Shown here one piece after another: positions 30,734 through 42,276 of a stretch of 64,000 nt of DNA. This DNA is from Haliclona indistincta (lineage: Eukaryota > Porifera > Demospongiae > Haplosclerida > Chalinidae), in NCBI GenBank assembly GCA_964017065.1, contig OZ024788.1, forward strand, positions 10,538,457 to 10,602,456. The letters run 5' to 3'. Below the pieces are notes generated by a model, which was not told the DNA's origin, did no database searches, and was given only the letters and a program-made list of their open reading frames with translations. The position numbers were made by a program, and so were the translations under genes. Within the stretch, counting starts at the first letter, position 1. The number at the start of each line of letters is the position of its first letter.

Positions 30734-31942
30734 ATGCAGATGTCCTCTCCGCGTTCTTCTCGTTGCTCGTGTTTTTCGTGGGGATTTGGCAAGTACGGGC
30801 AACTTGGAAATGGTGCGAGCGGTAACTGTGAGCTACCTCAGCTTGTTCGAGTGCCCTCTTCCTTCAAGCCCACGGCACTGTCGTGTGGTGGACACTTTAC
30901 TGCTATTATTGGATACACGAAGACTAAATCTACTGCGTCTTCGGCTGAGACATTGCCTGGACAAGTTCTCACTTGTGGATGGGGAAAGTATGGTCGCCTA
31001 GGCAGCGGGTCAGAAGAAGATAAACTCGTTCCTTCAGAGACAAGTGGTGCATTGGATGTTGTATCAGTGTCAGCAGGTCACTGGCATGCTTGCTGTGTGT
31101 CACGTGACGGGCAGCTCTACTCATGGGGCTACAACAAGCAGCATGGTGTACTGGGACGAGATGGGCCCGATACAGACGCAATCCCCAAACCCATTCCAGC
31201 ACCGAGTGGTATGAGGTTCAGTCAGGTTGCCTGTGGTTACAACTACACAATAGTCGTCAGTGAAGTGGGTGTTGTCTTCACATGGGGGTCAGGCAAATAC
31301 GGAGCTCTGGGTCATGGTGACACTCGAGACAGACCCTCACCAACTGCCGTGGAGGGTCTTAGCAAGCATCGAGTCATCTCTGTGTCAGCTGGATATGGGC
31401 ACTCCGCAATGGTTGATGAAGGAGGGAAGCTGTTTGTGTGTGGTCAAGGTAGTGAAGGAGCTCTTGGGCAGGGCAAGGATCACTCAGATAAACTCCAGCC
31501 GACATTGGTTGATAGCTTGGTGCAGCAAGGGTTGACTATAGCTCAGGCTAGCTGTTCCCAAGGAGAGCATCACGCCCACACACTCGCTTGCACTAATGAA
31601 GGAGAGGTGTGGTCTTGGGGTGATGGGTATAAGGGTAAACTAGGGCTGGGACACCAAGAGTCTAAAGACACGCCCACTAAAATCGATTCAGCCCACTTCA
31701 GCAGTGCCGTAACTCAGGTTGCTTGTGGTGGAATTCACAGCACTGCTGTGACCGAGCGAGGAGAGGTGTTCACTTGGGGGTGTGGCAGTGATGGACGGCT
31801 GGGTCACCCTGATGCTAAGGGTCATCGATACTTGTTCCGTAGTGATGTGCCTCGTAGAGTTGACTTCCTCACTAGTGACTGGAGAGCTCTACAAGTATCT
31901 TGCTCATACTATCACACTGCAGTGCTCTGTGAGAAGAAATAA
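30734..31942 (+). CDS. RCC1-repeat seven-bladed propeller protein
   Basis: This is a single exon of 402 residues with seven RCC1 blades, each with a W/C-G-x-G-x2-G-x-LG core: SWGFGKYGQLG, CGWGKYGRLG, SWGYNKQHGVLG, TWGSGKYGALG, CGQGSEGALG, SWGDGYKGKLG and TWGCGSDGRLG. The length equals a bare RCC1 propeller, with no added BTB, HECT or FYVE domain and no membrane segment. RCC1 proper is the nuclear exchange factor for Ran, but many bare-propeller proteins have other roles. I see no histone-binding tail or other feature that would settle which, so only the fold is claimed. The start is the first ATG after the GC-box motif; a second in-frame ATG lies two codons later. It is nested between two PLA2-like paralogues on the same strand. 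Confidence 0.9.
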   Translation: MQMSSPRSSRCSCFSWGFGKYGQLGNGASGNCELPQLVRVPSSFKPTALSCGGHFTAIIGYTKTKSTASSAETLPGQVLTCGWGKYGRLGSGSEEDKLVPSETSGALDVVSVSAGHWHACCVSRDGQLYSWGYNKQHGVLGRDGPDTDAIPKPIPAPSGMRFSQVACGYNYTIVVSEVGVVFTWGSGKYGALGHGDTRDRPSPTAVEGLSKHRVISVSAGYGHSAMVDEGGKLFVCGQGSEGALGQGKDHSDKLQPTLVDSLVQQGLTIAQASCSQGEHHAHTLACTNEGEVWSWGDGYKGKLGLGHQESKDTPTKIDSAHFSSAVTQVACGGIHSTAVTERGEVFTWGCGSDGRLGHPDAKGHRYLFRSDVPRRVDFLTSDWRALQVSCSYYHTAVLCEKK

Positions 31943-31984
31943 TCCTTGAGTAGCTAGCCAATTACCTATGAAGATTAGTATTCC

Positions 31985-32014
31985 AGCCCCACCTAGCTTG
32001 TGATGGGTGGAGTT
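31985..32014. promoter_or_regulatory. GC-box-type promoter motif 3
   Basis: agccccacctagcttgtgat, then gggtggagtta. This is a looser match to motifs 1 and 2, lying 112 bases before the second PLA2-like start. Confidence 0.45.
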
Positions 32015-32125
32015 AGCTGAATAACATGAATGATATCGCGAAATTGTTTATTTTCTGTAACCTACCGGTTTCATTGAGTAGTTGTATGTTCTTTCATTTT
32101 GCATGTAGATAGACCATTGTCTGTT

Positions 32126-32566
32126 ATGGAGTCAATCAGAATTACTGTCACTCTACTGTTTCTCTTAATATCCATCGCTCACAGCGACACTAATTGTCCA
32201 GATTTCGAGTGCCGGGAAGGCTACGTGAGGAGGTCGAATGGACACCAACCTCAGCCAAATGGCTGTGGACCAGCGTCGGACCCTCAGTTCACTGCATCTC
32301 TGAGCAAGTCGTTCCCCGGGTTCGTTGAAATGTGCAACAACCACGATATCTGCTATGGAACGTGTGGAGAGCCCAAATCACACTGTGACGACGTGTTCTG
32401 GAAAGAGATGATGGACTACTGCAACTCCCGGCGGAAAGATTCTAGTGAATTTTTTCTTCAATGCAACTCGTTGGCGAACATTTATGCGGCAGCAGTTAAA
32501 GCTCTCGGGTGTTCAGCTTACACAGGCGCTCAAAAGCAAGCATGCTATTGTGTGAGAAGCAAATAG
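32126..32566 (+). CDS. secreted phospholipase A2-like protein, copy 2
   Basis: A single exon of 146 residues. The start is the ATG at 32126 (MESIRITVTLLFLLISIAHS), which begins a signal peptide; the upstream in-frame codons lack a Met. It shows the same plan as copy 1: NGCGPA, CNNHDICYGTCGEP, and a C-terminal end SAYTGAQKQACYCVRS almost identical to it. The catalytic His-Asp and all visible Cys positions are conserved, so both copies could be active. The paralogues flank the RCC1 gene, which suggests that tandem duplication trapped or was interrupted by it. Confidence 0.85.
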   Translation: MESIRITVTLLFLLISIAHSDTNCPDFECREGYVRRSNGHQPQPNGCGPASDPQFTASLSKSFPGFVEMCNNHDICYGTCGEPKSHCDDVFWKEMMDYCNSRRKDSSEFFLQCNSLANIYAAAVKALGCSAYTGAQKQACYCVRSK

Positions 32567-32774
32567 CAGTTCATGTACAACTGCAAGTTCAGTCTACAGT
32601 TATCAACTGTACATTAAGTAATCAGTTAATCAACAAGCACAACTGCTGTATTTTCATTTTCGACCATTTAAAAATATTATGATTCTTAATGCGATTATTA
32701 TAATGAAATGCGCTATAAATGCTTGAAATGACAGTAGAGTTAATTTTAGGAATGTCTTCTCGATGTTCTTGTTC

Positions 32775-35700
32775 TCATGCTAAAGGGTTAGTGGTAGCCC
32801 AATAAAACAGGTCTGTGGGACAGTTTGGATAAGTCTTGACGCAAGTGACGATGTCTTGTTTGTTCACGAGGAGCCTCATTTGCTGGTACTCTTTCTGGAG
32901 ACGAGCGGAACCAGAGTCCGACAATGGACGAACAAACTCCAGTGTGATCAGTCTCTCAAACGCCTGCAGTGAAGAAGAATGATGATAACTCATTGATTGA
33001 ATCATCAGTGTAAGAAACGTACTTTACTGGGTAAAGCGAAATTTTTAGAAAGCACAATTTTTCCTGGATGAAAATTAAAATTTTTGTTTAGTACTAAGGC
33101 AAAAAAATCATACTGAGCCTCAGAATCTATACCAAGTCTGTACCAGCAGCACATCCTGCAGAAGTACAGCTATTTGGCTGAGAGTCGAACCTTAGCTAAA
33201 CCTTATCTTTCCTTGCTTGTTTAAGCCGATTAGTGTTTTTGTTTCAATAGGAAGTCTATGTTGAAACACATTCCGTGGGTAAAGTGAAATTTTTGGAAAG
33301 CATACTGGATGAAAATTAAACTTCATGTTTAGTACAGGTGAAATTTTTGGTAAGCACAATTTTTTACTCCATCAAAATTAAAATTTTAGTACAGAGGGGA
33401 AAATAATTCATACTGAGCTGCATTTTTGCGAGAGTCAAAAGTTTAGCTAAACCTAATCTTTCCTTGCTTGGTTTAAACCGATTAGTGTTTTTGTTTCAAG
33501 AGGAAGTCTATGTTGAACACATTCAACTATGCTGAAGATGAAAGATTTCCTACTTCGGTGTTGCATAATAACTTTCACTGCACAAAATCTAAAACCAGGC
33601 TTTGGTGCCCATTGCAAGATTTAAAAATTTAATAATGACAAACCTTGAGAGTAACTTGCTTTTCAAATCGTTGCAGTGAGTGAGAGCGTTTCTTCACTAG
33701 CTTACTGTACTCTAGCAGAGAGAAGAGAGAGGATGACAGAAAGACGATTACACACAACACACGTCGCTTTCTGACACACCATCTGTCTGACTTTTACAAA
33801 ATTATTTAAAGAATTTAAGGTTAGGAATCTGTACTCGACTATTTAAATCACAATAGCAGGAACTCACACTTGTACTAAAATAATTTATAGAACTCATAAA
33901 CGAGAACCGCCTACAAATCTACAAAATTTAAAACACTCCATGCAAAATTTAGTACAAGCTATTTTTTAAACCACAAGAACAATTTCCCAAAAGTTTAACT
34001 TTGAGAAGTGAAAAACATATTCTCACACACACTCACAAAGGTTAAACACACATTCCATCCGCTGACCTTCATAAACCATTTCAAAGTTGAATGGTTCTCC
34101 ATTGTTGATCTCATCCACGTTCTTCATGGCTACCATGAGACACAGCTCCAGCACAGAGACACCTTGAAGCATAGTGGTGTTGACATCCTGTCTATGAGGA
34201 CATAACTGGATAGACTCCTGGAGATCTTTAGGGGTTAAGAATTCTTTATCGTGACCTAGTTTGCATACCGAGTAGGCCTGGAGAGAGGGAGGGATAGGGA
34301 GGAAGGCAGGGAAGGGGAGAGAGGGAGAGAGAGAGGGAGAGAGAGAGGGAGAGAGAGAGGGAGAGAGGGAGGGAGGGAGGGAGGGAGAGAGAGAGAGAGG
34401 GAGAGAGGGAAAGGGAGGAGGGAAGGGGAGAGAGAGGAAGAGAGAGAGAGGGATGGAGGGAGGGAGGGAGGGAGGGAGAGAGGGAGAGATAGAGGGAGGA
34501 AGGGAGGGAGGGAGGGAGGGAGAGAGGGAGGGAGGGAGGGAGAGAGGTAGGGAGGGAGGAAGGGAAGGGGAGAGAGGAAGAGAGAGAGAGAGAGAGAGAG
34601 AGGGAGGGAGGGAGGGAGGGAGGGAGGGAGAGGGAAGGAGGGCAGGAGGGAGAGATAGAGGGAGAGAGGGAGAAAGAGAAGAGGGAGGAAAATAATATTG
34701 CAGAAAAAAGTTGTTTTTGTTTGGGCATACAACTGAGCTAAGCAGTTGTGCTAGGGTAGTGGTAAAACGAGGAATGAAGAAACGAGGAACGAGAAATGAC
34801 AGAGAAATGTGGAGCATAATGGGGATATCACCAAAAGCATTAGTAGGGGTATCAGCTATAGGGGTGTCCCGTTCCTTCATTCCTGGTTTTACTATTACCG
34901 TTGTGCTAACATACACTTGTCATTACAGGTTCTAATTGGCAGTAGAGCTATAGAAAGACAATGAATATTTGACTACAAATCAAAAAATATCAAAGCAGCA
35001 ATTCACGCAGATAGTAGTCTACTACAGAGGCTCACAACACTTAACCTCATGCGTCCATGTGATTAGACGCACGCACGCACGCACACACATACAACTCACT
35101 AGCATAGTCTTCAAACTGCTTATGCTAGCAGAAACATTGAACTGTCTTCTCAACACCTCTTTCCTGACAGTTTTATCCAACACCAGATCCTTGAAAAACA
35201 AAATATTTTGAATACAATTTGCTATACCATAATTATAGCGGGTAATTTTGGAGGGTCAAAATTTTGGCGAATGACCCAGATTTTGCGTTTTAGCGAATTT
35301 AATTTTGGCGTCAAGTGCCTCGCTCATGTATTAACACAATAGAAAAAGCGGATTTTGGCGAATGCTTGAAGATTCGCCAAATTTGCCAAAGTTTCCTCCC
35401 GCCAAAATACCTGCTATACGGTAATCAAAATTAAAAATTTTACACCTAGTTCATAAGAATTTACTTTCTTATTATAAACAATGGTTAATAATTCTCACTT
35501 CTAAATGGTCATTCCATTTTTCTTCATAGGTCATCTCTCTCCTCCTTTTCCTACCTCCTGGTCTCTCTCTGTCACTCGTTGTCGTGACAGGCAGTCTCAA
35601 CAGAGACACAAAGAGACGACAGTACTGGTCGAAGCTGTAGTCAGGGTACAAGAAGAGCTGACGATGAGAGAAACGTGACTTCACTCTCTTCTCCAACAAC

Positions 35701-36616
35701 TCAACTACATCCTATAGAAGTGTCAGGTAAGGTCTAGAAAATAATTATAAGAATTGAAAGGAGAATATTCTACAATGCCTATCATAATTATAATAAATGG
35801 AGAAATCCCTTGGGCGGGCTCCTTCTGCCACATGCGTAATGATTATTAGAGGTGCATTATAGACGTTTTAGAGACAGCTACTCTGGCAAGTTCTTGAAAC
35901 AGCTTAATGTTTTAGTGTGCAAACATTTGAGCACTGCTAACCAAAATCTAGCGGTACATCCATGTTTTGTCTTTTTCAGCCTATGAGTCTAACCATAATA
36001 GCATACGCGATATCCATTCATAGGGTTTGATTCTGGTGGCACATATTCTAGCGCTTTGTGTAAAAGGAGCATTCTCGAGCAACCAAAACTAATGACAAAT
36101 ACATATTTTGTTGACTATCGAATTATTCACAATTCTTTTTGAAATCATGTCAGCCCTCTGATGCTACGCTCTCGTGCATTATCAATAACCAGGCTCGAGT
36201 ATATTGCATGCTAAACCATAGGTTAACCTAATAAATGTGTACTATAGTGTATTGGTCCATTTGTGCATCACTCACATGCCTACAGGTGATTCCAATGACT
36301 GCTACTGGTGTAACTGGACTCATAGAAATGTCAAACAAGTTATACAGTAACGTCTGTCCTCTGTGCTGAGCAAGAAGGTCGAACTCTTCTAAAAAGAACA
36401 GCACACTCTGCTGCTTCTTGGATCCTACATCAAGAAGGGGAAGAGCAAGAGTGAGGGAGGGGAAGGAGTGGAAAGGGAGGGAGAGGGAGAGAGGGAGAGG
36501 GAGAGAGGGAAGGGAGTGGGAGGGAGAGAGAGATGGAGAGAGGGGAGGGAGAGGGAGAGAGAGAGGGAGGGAGGGAGGGAGGGAGGGAGAGGGAGAGAGA
36601 GAGAGAGAGAGAGAGG

Positions 36617-36653
<37 letters not shown>

Positions 36654-37894
36654 AGAGAGAGGGAGGGAGAGAGAGAGGAAGGGAGGGAGAGAGAGAGAGG
36701 AAGGGAGGGAGGGAGGGAGAGGGAGAGAGAGGAAGGGAGGGAGAGAGGAAGGGAGGGAGGGAGGGAGGGAGGGAGAGAGGGAGAGAGAGGGAGAGGATAA
36801 TATAAAGGTGGACTTGACAAATTCTCAAAAAGTATCAATTTTACCTCATAAAATATTTTACCTGATCTTAGTGCTTGCAACATGTAATTCAATGCAGCTG
36901 CAAATGGAAGCTACAAGAAAGAAAGCCAAAATCACTTGATCACAATCATAATTTTTTCAGTTTGTCTCACAACATCTACATCCTTCTACTACATGTATCT
37001 TACTGATATTCGGTCGCCTAGTTTCTTTTCCATGTCAAGTTGACGTGTGATGCTGAGCAGTGCTGATCTGTCGTCATTATGAATCAATCCTGTGATCACG
37101 AGAATGAACAAGTTCAACACACAATGACTGTTACATTAAATATGCAACAATGGTCCTGAGCTTCTAAAATTAATTTGTGAATTCGAGCACCAAACACAGA
37201 TTTTTGACCATCCAAAATTACCGGAAATTGACTCAACTGAATAGTAGCACGGTGCTTGCATTTGAAAAATATACTACAAATGCTCACATAATCCAAGATT
37301 CCAAGGGAGTTAAAAGTTTGTACATAGATATTTAAAATTAGAAAAATCATTGTTCAATAAAATACCCATACACACAGATATGAAATCAGGTGAAATTGGG
37401 ATCCACCCAATTATTTTTATCAGAGGCTGGGGCTAGTTGGGGATTTTGCTGTGTTTACAAATAATGATATCATTGTCACCTGTTCAGCTCATAACAGCCA
37501 ATCTTGTCACTCACCGCTGAGATGAACAGTGATAAAACGCTCGATATTCTTGGTGTGTCGGACGGCTCGCAGCGCCTGCTCTGTAACCTAGTAACACAAC
37601 CAATCACACACCCCCCACCCAAGGGTCAGTGTCCCACGTACCCAAGTCTTCCCAACACCCCTGGGCCCGATGATGAGTAGGGAATTCCCCTTTCCCTGAC
37701 TAACTGTGCTCTTCAGTAAAGAGGCTAGAGTCCTGTACAATGCACAGTCACAGAGTGAGTGATACAAGGCTAGTGCTGGTAGTGTACCTCACTGCCTCTT
37801 TGGCAGATGGAGGTGGTTCCGCTGAAGCACTTCCGGGCTCGTGCCGGCTAAGCAAACGTTTCCTGAGTAACTTCTGTGCCTCGGCGGACATCAT
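32775..37894 (-). CDS. ORC4: origin recognition complex subunit 4
   Basis: Eleven exons, all in phase, encode 441 residues: 37894-37788, 37732-37642, 37587-37515, 37089-37004, 36910-36862, 36424-36276, 35711-35499, 35189-35100, 34277-34067, 33711-33644, 32963-32775. ORC4 is the AAA+ subunit of the complex that marks replication origins in the nucleus. Residues ~55-80 hold Walker A ([11 protein letters not shown]). Walker B is [11 protein letters not shown], with Glu where most animals have Asp (DEFD). Then come [21 protein letters not shown] and [20 protein letters not shown] (sensor / arginine-rich helix). The C-terminal winged helix includes [23 protein letters not shown] and [18 protein letters not shown], all close to the animal family. 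The length equals the family norm (about 436 in human, from memory). It is divergent from the collagen gene across ~650 bases. Two introns hold purine microsatellites and one a MITE. Confidence 0.95.
34279..34690. repeat. GGGA/GA purine microsatellite in ORC4 intron
   Basis: About 400 bases of gaga and ggga runs on the plus strand lie directly upstream of ORC4 exon 9. On the transcribed strand this is a long CT-rich tract next to the AG acceptor. Long Arg/Glu/Gly or Ser/Leu/Pro reading frames through it are artefacts. Confidence 0.97.
35225..35423. mobile_element. MITE with TACCGTATAGCGGG-type terminal repeats
   Basis: The left end is 'ataattatagcgggtaattt' and the right end is 'ccgccaaaatacctgctata' plus cggta. 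The ends are imperfect inverted repeats about 28 bases long. Internally, 'ttttggcgaatg' and 'cattcgccaaa'-like words are also inverted. It lies in the ORC4 intron between exons 7 and 8. Relatives occur at 40633, 49742, 53799 and 54946. Confidence 0.8.
36435..36797. repeat. GA/GGGA purine microsatellite in ORC4 intron
   Basis: About 360 bases of gagaggga-type repeat begin only ~10 bases upstream of the acceptor of ORC4 exon 6. It is the second such tract in the same gene, again read as CT-rich RNA. No real gene is encoded. Confidence 0.97.
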
Positions 37895-38546
37895 CAACAC
37901 AGGTCCGAACGACCAATGCTCGCACGCCTACACAGTCCATTGTCGTCTCGTTCATACTAAGAACGCATGCGTGTTGCTAAGTCGTGGAGGCGCGCGCGCC
38001 AGCCTCACGTCTTTTTGAAAATCCTCATGCACGGCTTCCAAGAACCAGTTTCTGATCCTGCACAAAGACGGCCGCTCAGCGCATCACTGATAACAACTTC
38101 GCGCAGCGTTCGCGGTAGACACAAAAAGCTGCATAGTGCGGTGGGTATTGTTGCCTGCATGGAAGCGGTTCATTGTCCGCCATGGTCAATGGTGTGGCTT
38201 TTTTCTTTATTTGTCCACAATCTGCATGCGCACACACGGCGTGTGACACACGCTTGCGCTTTCAACAGCACTGCCATTCCAGCGATTACGCTCAGCTGGG
38301 TGCAGTTCCAAGCTCTTTGCTCTCAAGTCTGCTCGTCTGTTTGCGCGGTTCATTGCCGGGCTAGCAGCGTAGCAACTTATCTACAGCTCTCTCTCACTCC
38401 CTTTCCATTTGCTGTGTGAAAACTATTAAAGTAGTGGAAGGTAACAACACGAGTACATCAATGATGCTATTGGCTGTCTTGAATGCATTCACTGCTGGAG
38501 TGAGTTGATGGCTGGGAATCATTGTTGTTTCTGTGCATAGGCGATA
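37895..38546. promoter_or_regulatory. shared upstream region of divergent ORC4 and collagen genes
   Basis: The ORC4 and collagen start codons are 652 bases apart and point away from each other. The left half is comparatively GC-rich with CpG (for example 'ggaggcgcgcgcgccagcct'). The right half is AT-richer. No TATA box is evident near either start. Open frames here carry no domain. Confidence 0.5.
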
Positions 38547-41500
38547 ATGAGGCTGTTTCTCTCGGCACTTGCCTTAGCGGCACTAATCGCAATCTCACAC
38601 TCGCAAGTAAGATGATGGCGAGCTCACGTGGTGGTAATCAACAGCTCCACTCTATTCCGTGCAGGGTGATAAGACAGGAACTGTTGGATCGCAAACACCC
38701 GGACCACCGGTACTGCAGCAATATAAACATGCACCACTTGTTACCTAGGCTCGTTTGTGCTTGTATAGGGACCTTCAGGATCCCCCGGACCAACTGGACC
38801 CCCAGGACCACCAGTGAGTGATAAAAGTGTTCATGTACATAAAAGACTTTGTCGATTGCCCTTTCTTAAAGGGACCAATAGGACAAGAAGGAAGACAAGG
38901 CCCAGCTGGATCAAGAGGTCCACAGGTTAGCTATAAGCTGTGATCATTGATTCTTGTCAAACATGCTTTCTCTCTCAAGGGACCGGCTGGCCCAAGGGGA
39001 CCTAACGGCTTACCAGGACCTTCAGGAAGTCCTGTAAGAGGCGCACACAATGTTTTTACTTCTTGTGATCTTTCTGTAATCTTAGGGTAGTGATGGTCGT
39101 GACGGGACTGATGGAGAACGAGGACCTGCGGGAGAACACGTATGCTTGACAACATTAAGTGGTGTTTATGTTGATGTGATGTTGTCTGTAGGGTGTTGCT
39201 GGACCACAAGGACCTCAGGGAGCACAAGGACAAAAGGGACCCACTGTAAGAATCGCTGCAGCAGTGTTGTGTTGGAGAGACTTGTGTTACACAGGGAGAC
39301 CCCGGTAGGGATGGTGTCGATGGAAATCCAGGAGCCGGTGGCGACAAAGGACCAGTAGGAGAGCCTGGTCCTTCTGGACCCAGAGGAAATTCTGTATGCA
39401 TTCTCATTTGAAAAATCTCAACTCTTTGATGATGTTTTTCTTTTCTCAGGGACCCCCAGGTCAAAGAGGAGAAAGAGGACAATCTGGACCTCAAGGAGCT
39501 AGTGGTGTCAATGGTGCTGATGGTCAGCGCGGCCCCCAGGGACCTGTTGGTGCTAATGGCAAAGATGGAATAGCTGGCTTACCAGGACAACATGGAGCAA
39601 AGGGCAAGTGCAGTTTTGTACAGTTGCTGGGTGATAGTTTATGCTAAATGGTTACAGGTGACCAAGGAACTCGTGGTAGCGATGGAACGTCAGGATCAAA
39701 GGGAGACAAGGGACAAGTTGGACAAGTAGGTACTAAAGGACAAGTTGGACAACAGGTAAGTTGCTAAAGGTATAATGAGTGACATGTCCTATAATTTTGT
39801 TACTCAGGGAACCAAAGGAGAACAAGGAGGAAGCGGCCCACCTGGACCCTCTGTAAGTTTTGCTCACTGTAAAATATTATGTACTTTTGTTTTGCTATGT
39901 GTACTGTGGTGCTTATAGAGTAGCTGAAGAGAATGTTGCACATTAATTTTATTACTTATTTTTTATAGTATAACTTTGTAGATGTGTCTCAGCATCTTTA
40001 TGTAGAATCTTACTTGCAGAAGTACATATACCTAATAGTGTACAAGAATGGTACTGTACTCAGAGCTGTGTTCCTCTATAGGGTCCAGTTGGTGCACAAG
40101 GACCCCAGGGGTCAGTTGGTAACCCCGGCCCATCAGGTAGCCCTGGTTCACAGGGTGCTACTGGAGCTACTGGACCACCTGGTGCTCCTGGACCAGCAGG
40201 TAACTATGGCAACCACTCGCTAGAATATGACACATGATAGTATAAGCTCTATATCACTGTTATGTACCTTTGTTTTCTTTTCAGGAAACCCTGGAGCTGA
40301 TGGTAGTATCGGACCTCAGGGTCAACAAGGTCAGCCTGGGTCACCCGGTCAACAGGGACCTGCGGGAAAACGAGGTGCCACTGGTTTGAGAGGTCCATCT
40401 GGAGAAGCTGGTCAGGCTGGTCCACGTGGATTCCCTGGTCTATCTGGTCGTAATGGTAACGCTGGTGCTAATGGAGCCCAGGGAGAACCTGGACGAGTTG
40501 GTGACGCTGGACCTCCTGGTAGTATTGGACCAAGAGTAAGCATAATAAACACATTAAGCTGTCCAGTTGACCTATTGTTCTTAGCACGTGTACGTAATAC
40601 AGTAAATAATTCTACATGAAGTTCTTAGTCAATACCGTATAGCTGGATATTTCTTGAAGTTAACTTTCCTTTCGTGAGGCAGGATTTCTTGAGTTAAATT
40701 TTCATTCTTATTTGCCCAAGCAAACCTCACAGAGAAGCCTTTTCTCAGATAAAATTCCCTCTTAATTTGGTGTCCATCACATACTGCTTGCTTGAATTAG
40801 CGTTACCACTGTAATTTCTCGCAAAATGCGCGCTATTCTATTGCAACATGCTAGGCTAAATTTTGTACATACAAAAATTTCGTTCGGGTAGGCAGGTACA
40901 ACGAAAAAACAAAAATTTAACCTCACGAAAAATTAATTATCGGTTATATAGTAGTTTTTAAATTGTATTTTTAATCAGTATTGTGGTTGATGCAGCACTG
41001 CATAGACTTCAGACTGTAATTATGCCTTGGTGGGCAGAGCCACGGGGCATACAGTAGTCGTGTTGTCATTCTGTCTGTCTGTCAGTCAGTCATTCTGTCT
41101 GTCACAACGATTTCTCGTAGCTCGCTGAAAACTAATCGCTGAAACAAGCAAATGGGTAGAAATCGATACTTGCTCGGATTTGAATTTTAAGAAGTTTGAT
41201 TTTAAAGCTTAGTGCGTAAGTTACCACGTGAATTGCTCACGGCTGGTTCGGTTTTGTAGCGCAAGCTGAAAGTTAAGCTCTGAAACTAGCAATGCATGTG
41301 GAACACGGTATTATCTCGCTTTCGAACTGGTAAAATCGAAATTTGTTGGTGAGTTATGGAGCAATTCAATTTGCTCATCGGCTCGCGATCGAGCTGTTGC
41401 TGGCAATCTGGAAAGGCAAAGCTATCCACAGTTGACTACCTAGGAGCTGATGGGTTAGAATTTCACTACAGGATAGCAGCACATGTCCCAAGAAATTGTG

Positions 41501-42209
41501 TGAGCAAGCTATGGAAGCTATCTCGCTCGCTCGTAGCTATGGGTTGTACTGAACATTGTAGGCACGCCCAGTTGAATTGTGGTCAGCACTGATTGGCTTC
41601 TGATTGCATAGATCTAAATATTGTTTTGTGATTGCCATACAGAAAGGAGTAACAGCTGCAGTTTACTGAAATGTTTGCTGTACAGAAATCATGTATACAT
41701 GCATCTGTTGCTGTGTTTTTAGAATGGTGCATAGTTGTGTCTGTGCATGGATACTTGTTATAAATTAGTTTTATGACTGCACAGAGGCATCAGCATCTTG
41801 TTGCTTTCATTTTTATTGTGAATTGTGATTCTATAGGGATCCCAAGGAGCTCAGGGACAAGCTGGACCTCCTGGAGCTCGAGGACAGTCAGGAGCAGATG
41901 GTGTGAACGGTGCCAACGGAGCTGATGGATCTGCAGGCCTTCCGGGCCGTGATGGTGCACCTGGAAACCCTGGTGCAGTTGGTGAGCGTGGTCTACAAGG
42001 ACTAGCAGGACCCCCTGGACCTTCTGGACCTCAAGTGAGTAGCCATTAGTCAAGAAGGTATTGTAGATAGACATTACCTAAGCAACTAACTGATGAAAAC
42101 TTAGCAATTTGAGAGCAACTGAATGTGTGTGTGCGTGTGCATGTGTGTGTGTGCGTGCGTGCGTGCGTGTGTGTGCGTGCGTACGTGTTTGTGTGCGTGC
42201 GTGCGTGCG

Positions 42210-42276
<67 letters not shown>

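Noticed and set aside
34246..34728. Overlapping Ser/Leu/Pro and Glu/Arg/Gly frames of 80-300 codons
   Set aside because: They are produced by the GA/GGGA microsatellite inside an ORC4 intron; only the terminal part (34067-34277) is a real exon.
36418..36939. Several long Arg/Glu/Gly or Ser/Leu/Pro frames
   Set aside because: Same cause: purine microsatellite in an ORC4 intron. The small piece [16 protein letters not shown] is the real ORC4 exon on the minus strand.
37740..38419. Plus-strand frames of 92 and 150 codons upstream of the collagen gene
   Set aside because: They overlap ORC4 exon 1 on the opposite strand or the intergenic region and show no domain, signal peptide or splice sites.
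38931..39494. Minus-strand Gly/Pro/Leu-rich frames opposite the collagen exons
   Set aside because: They are antisense shadows of Gly-X-Y codons; the plus-strand exons explain the sequence fully.
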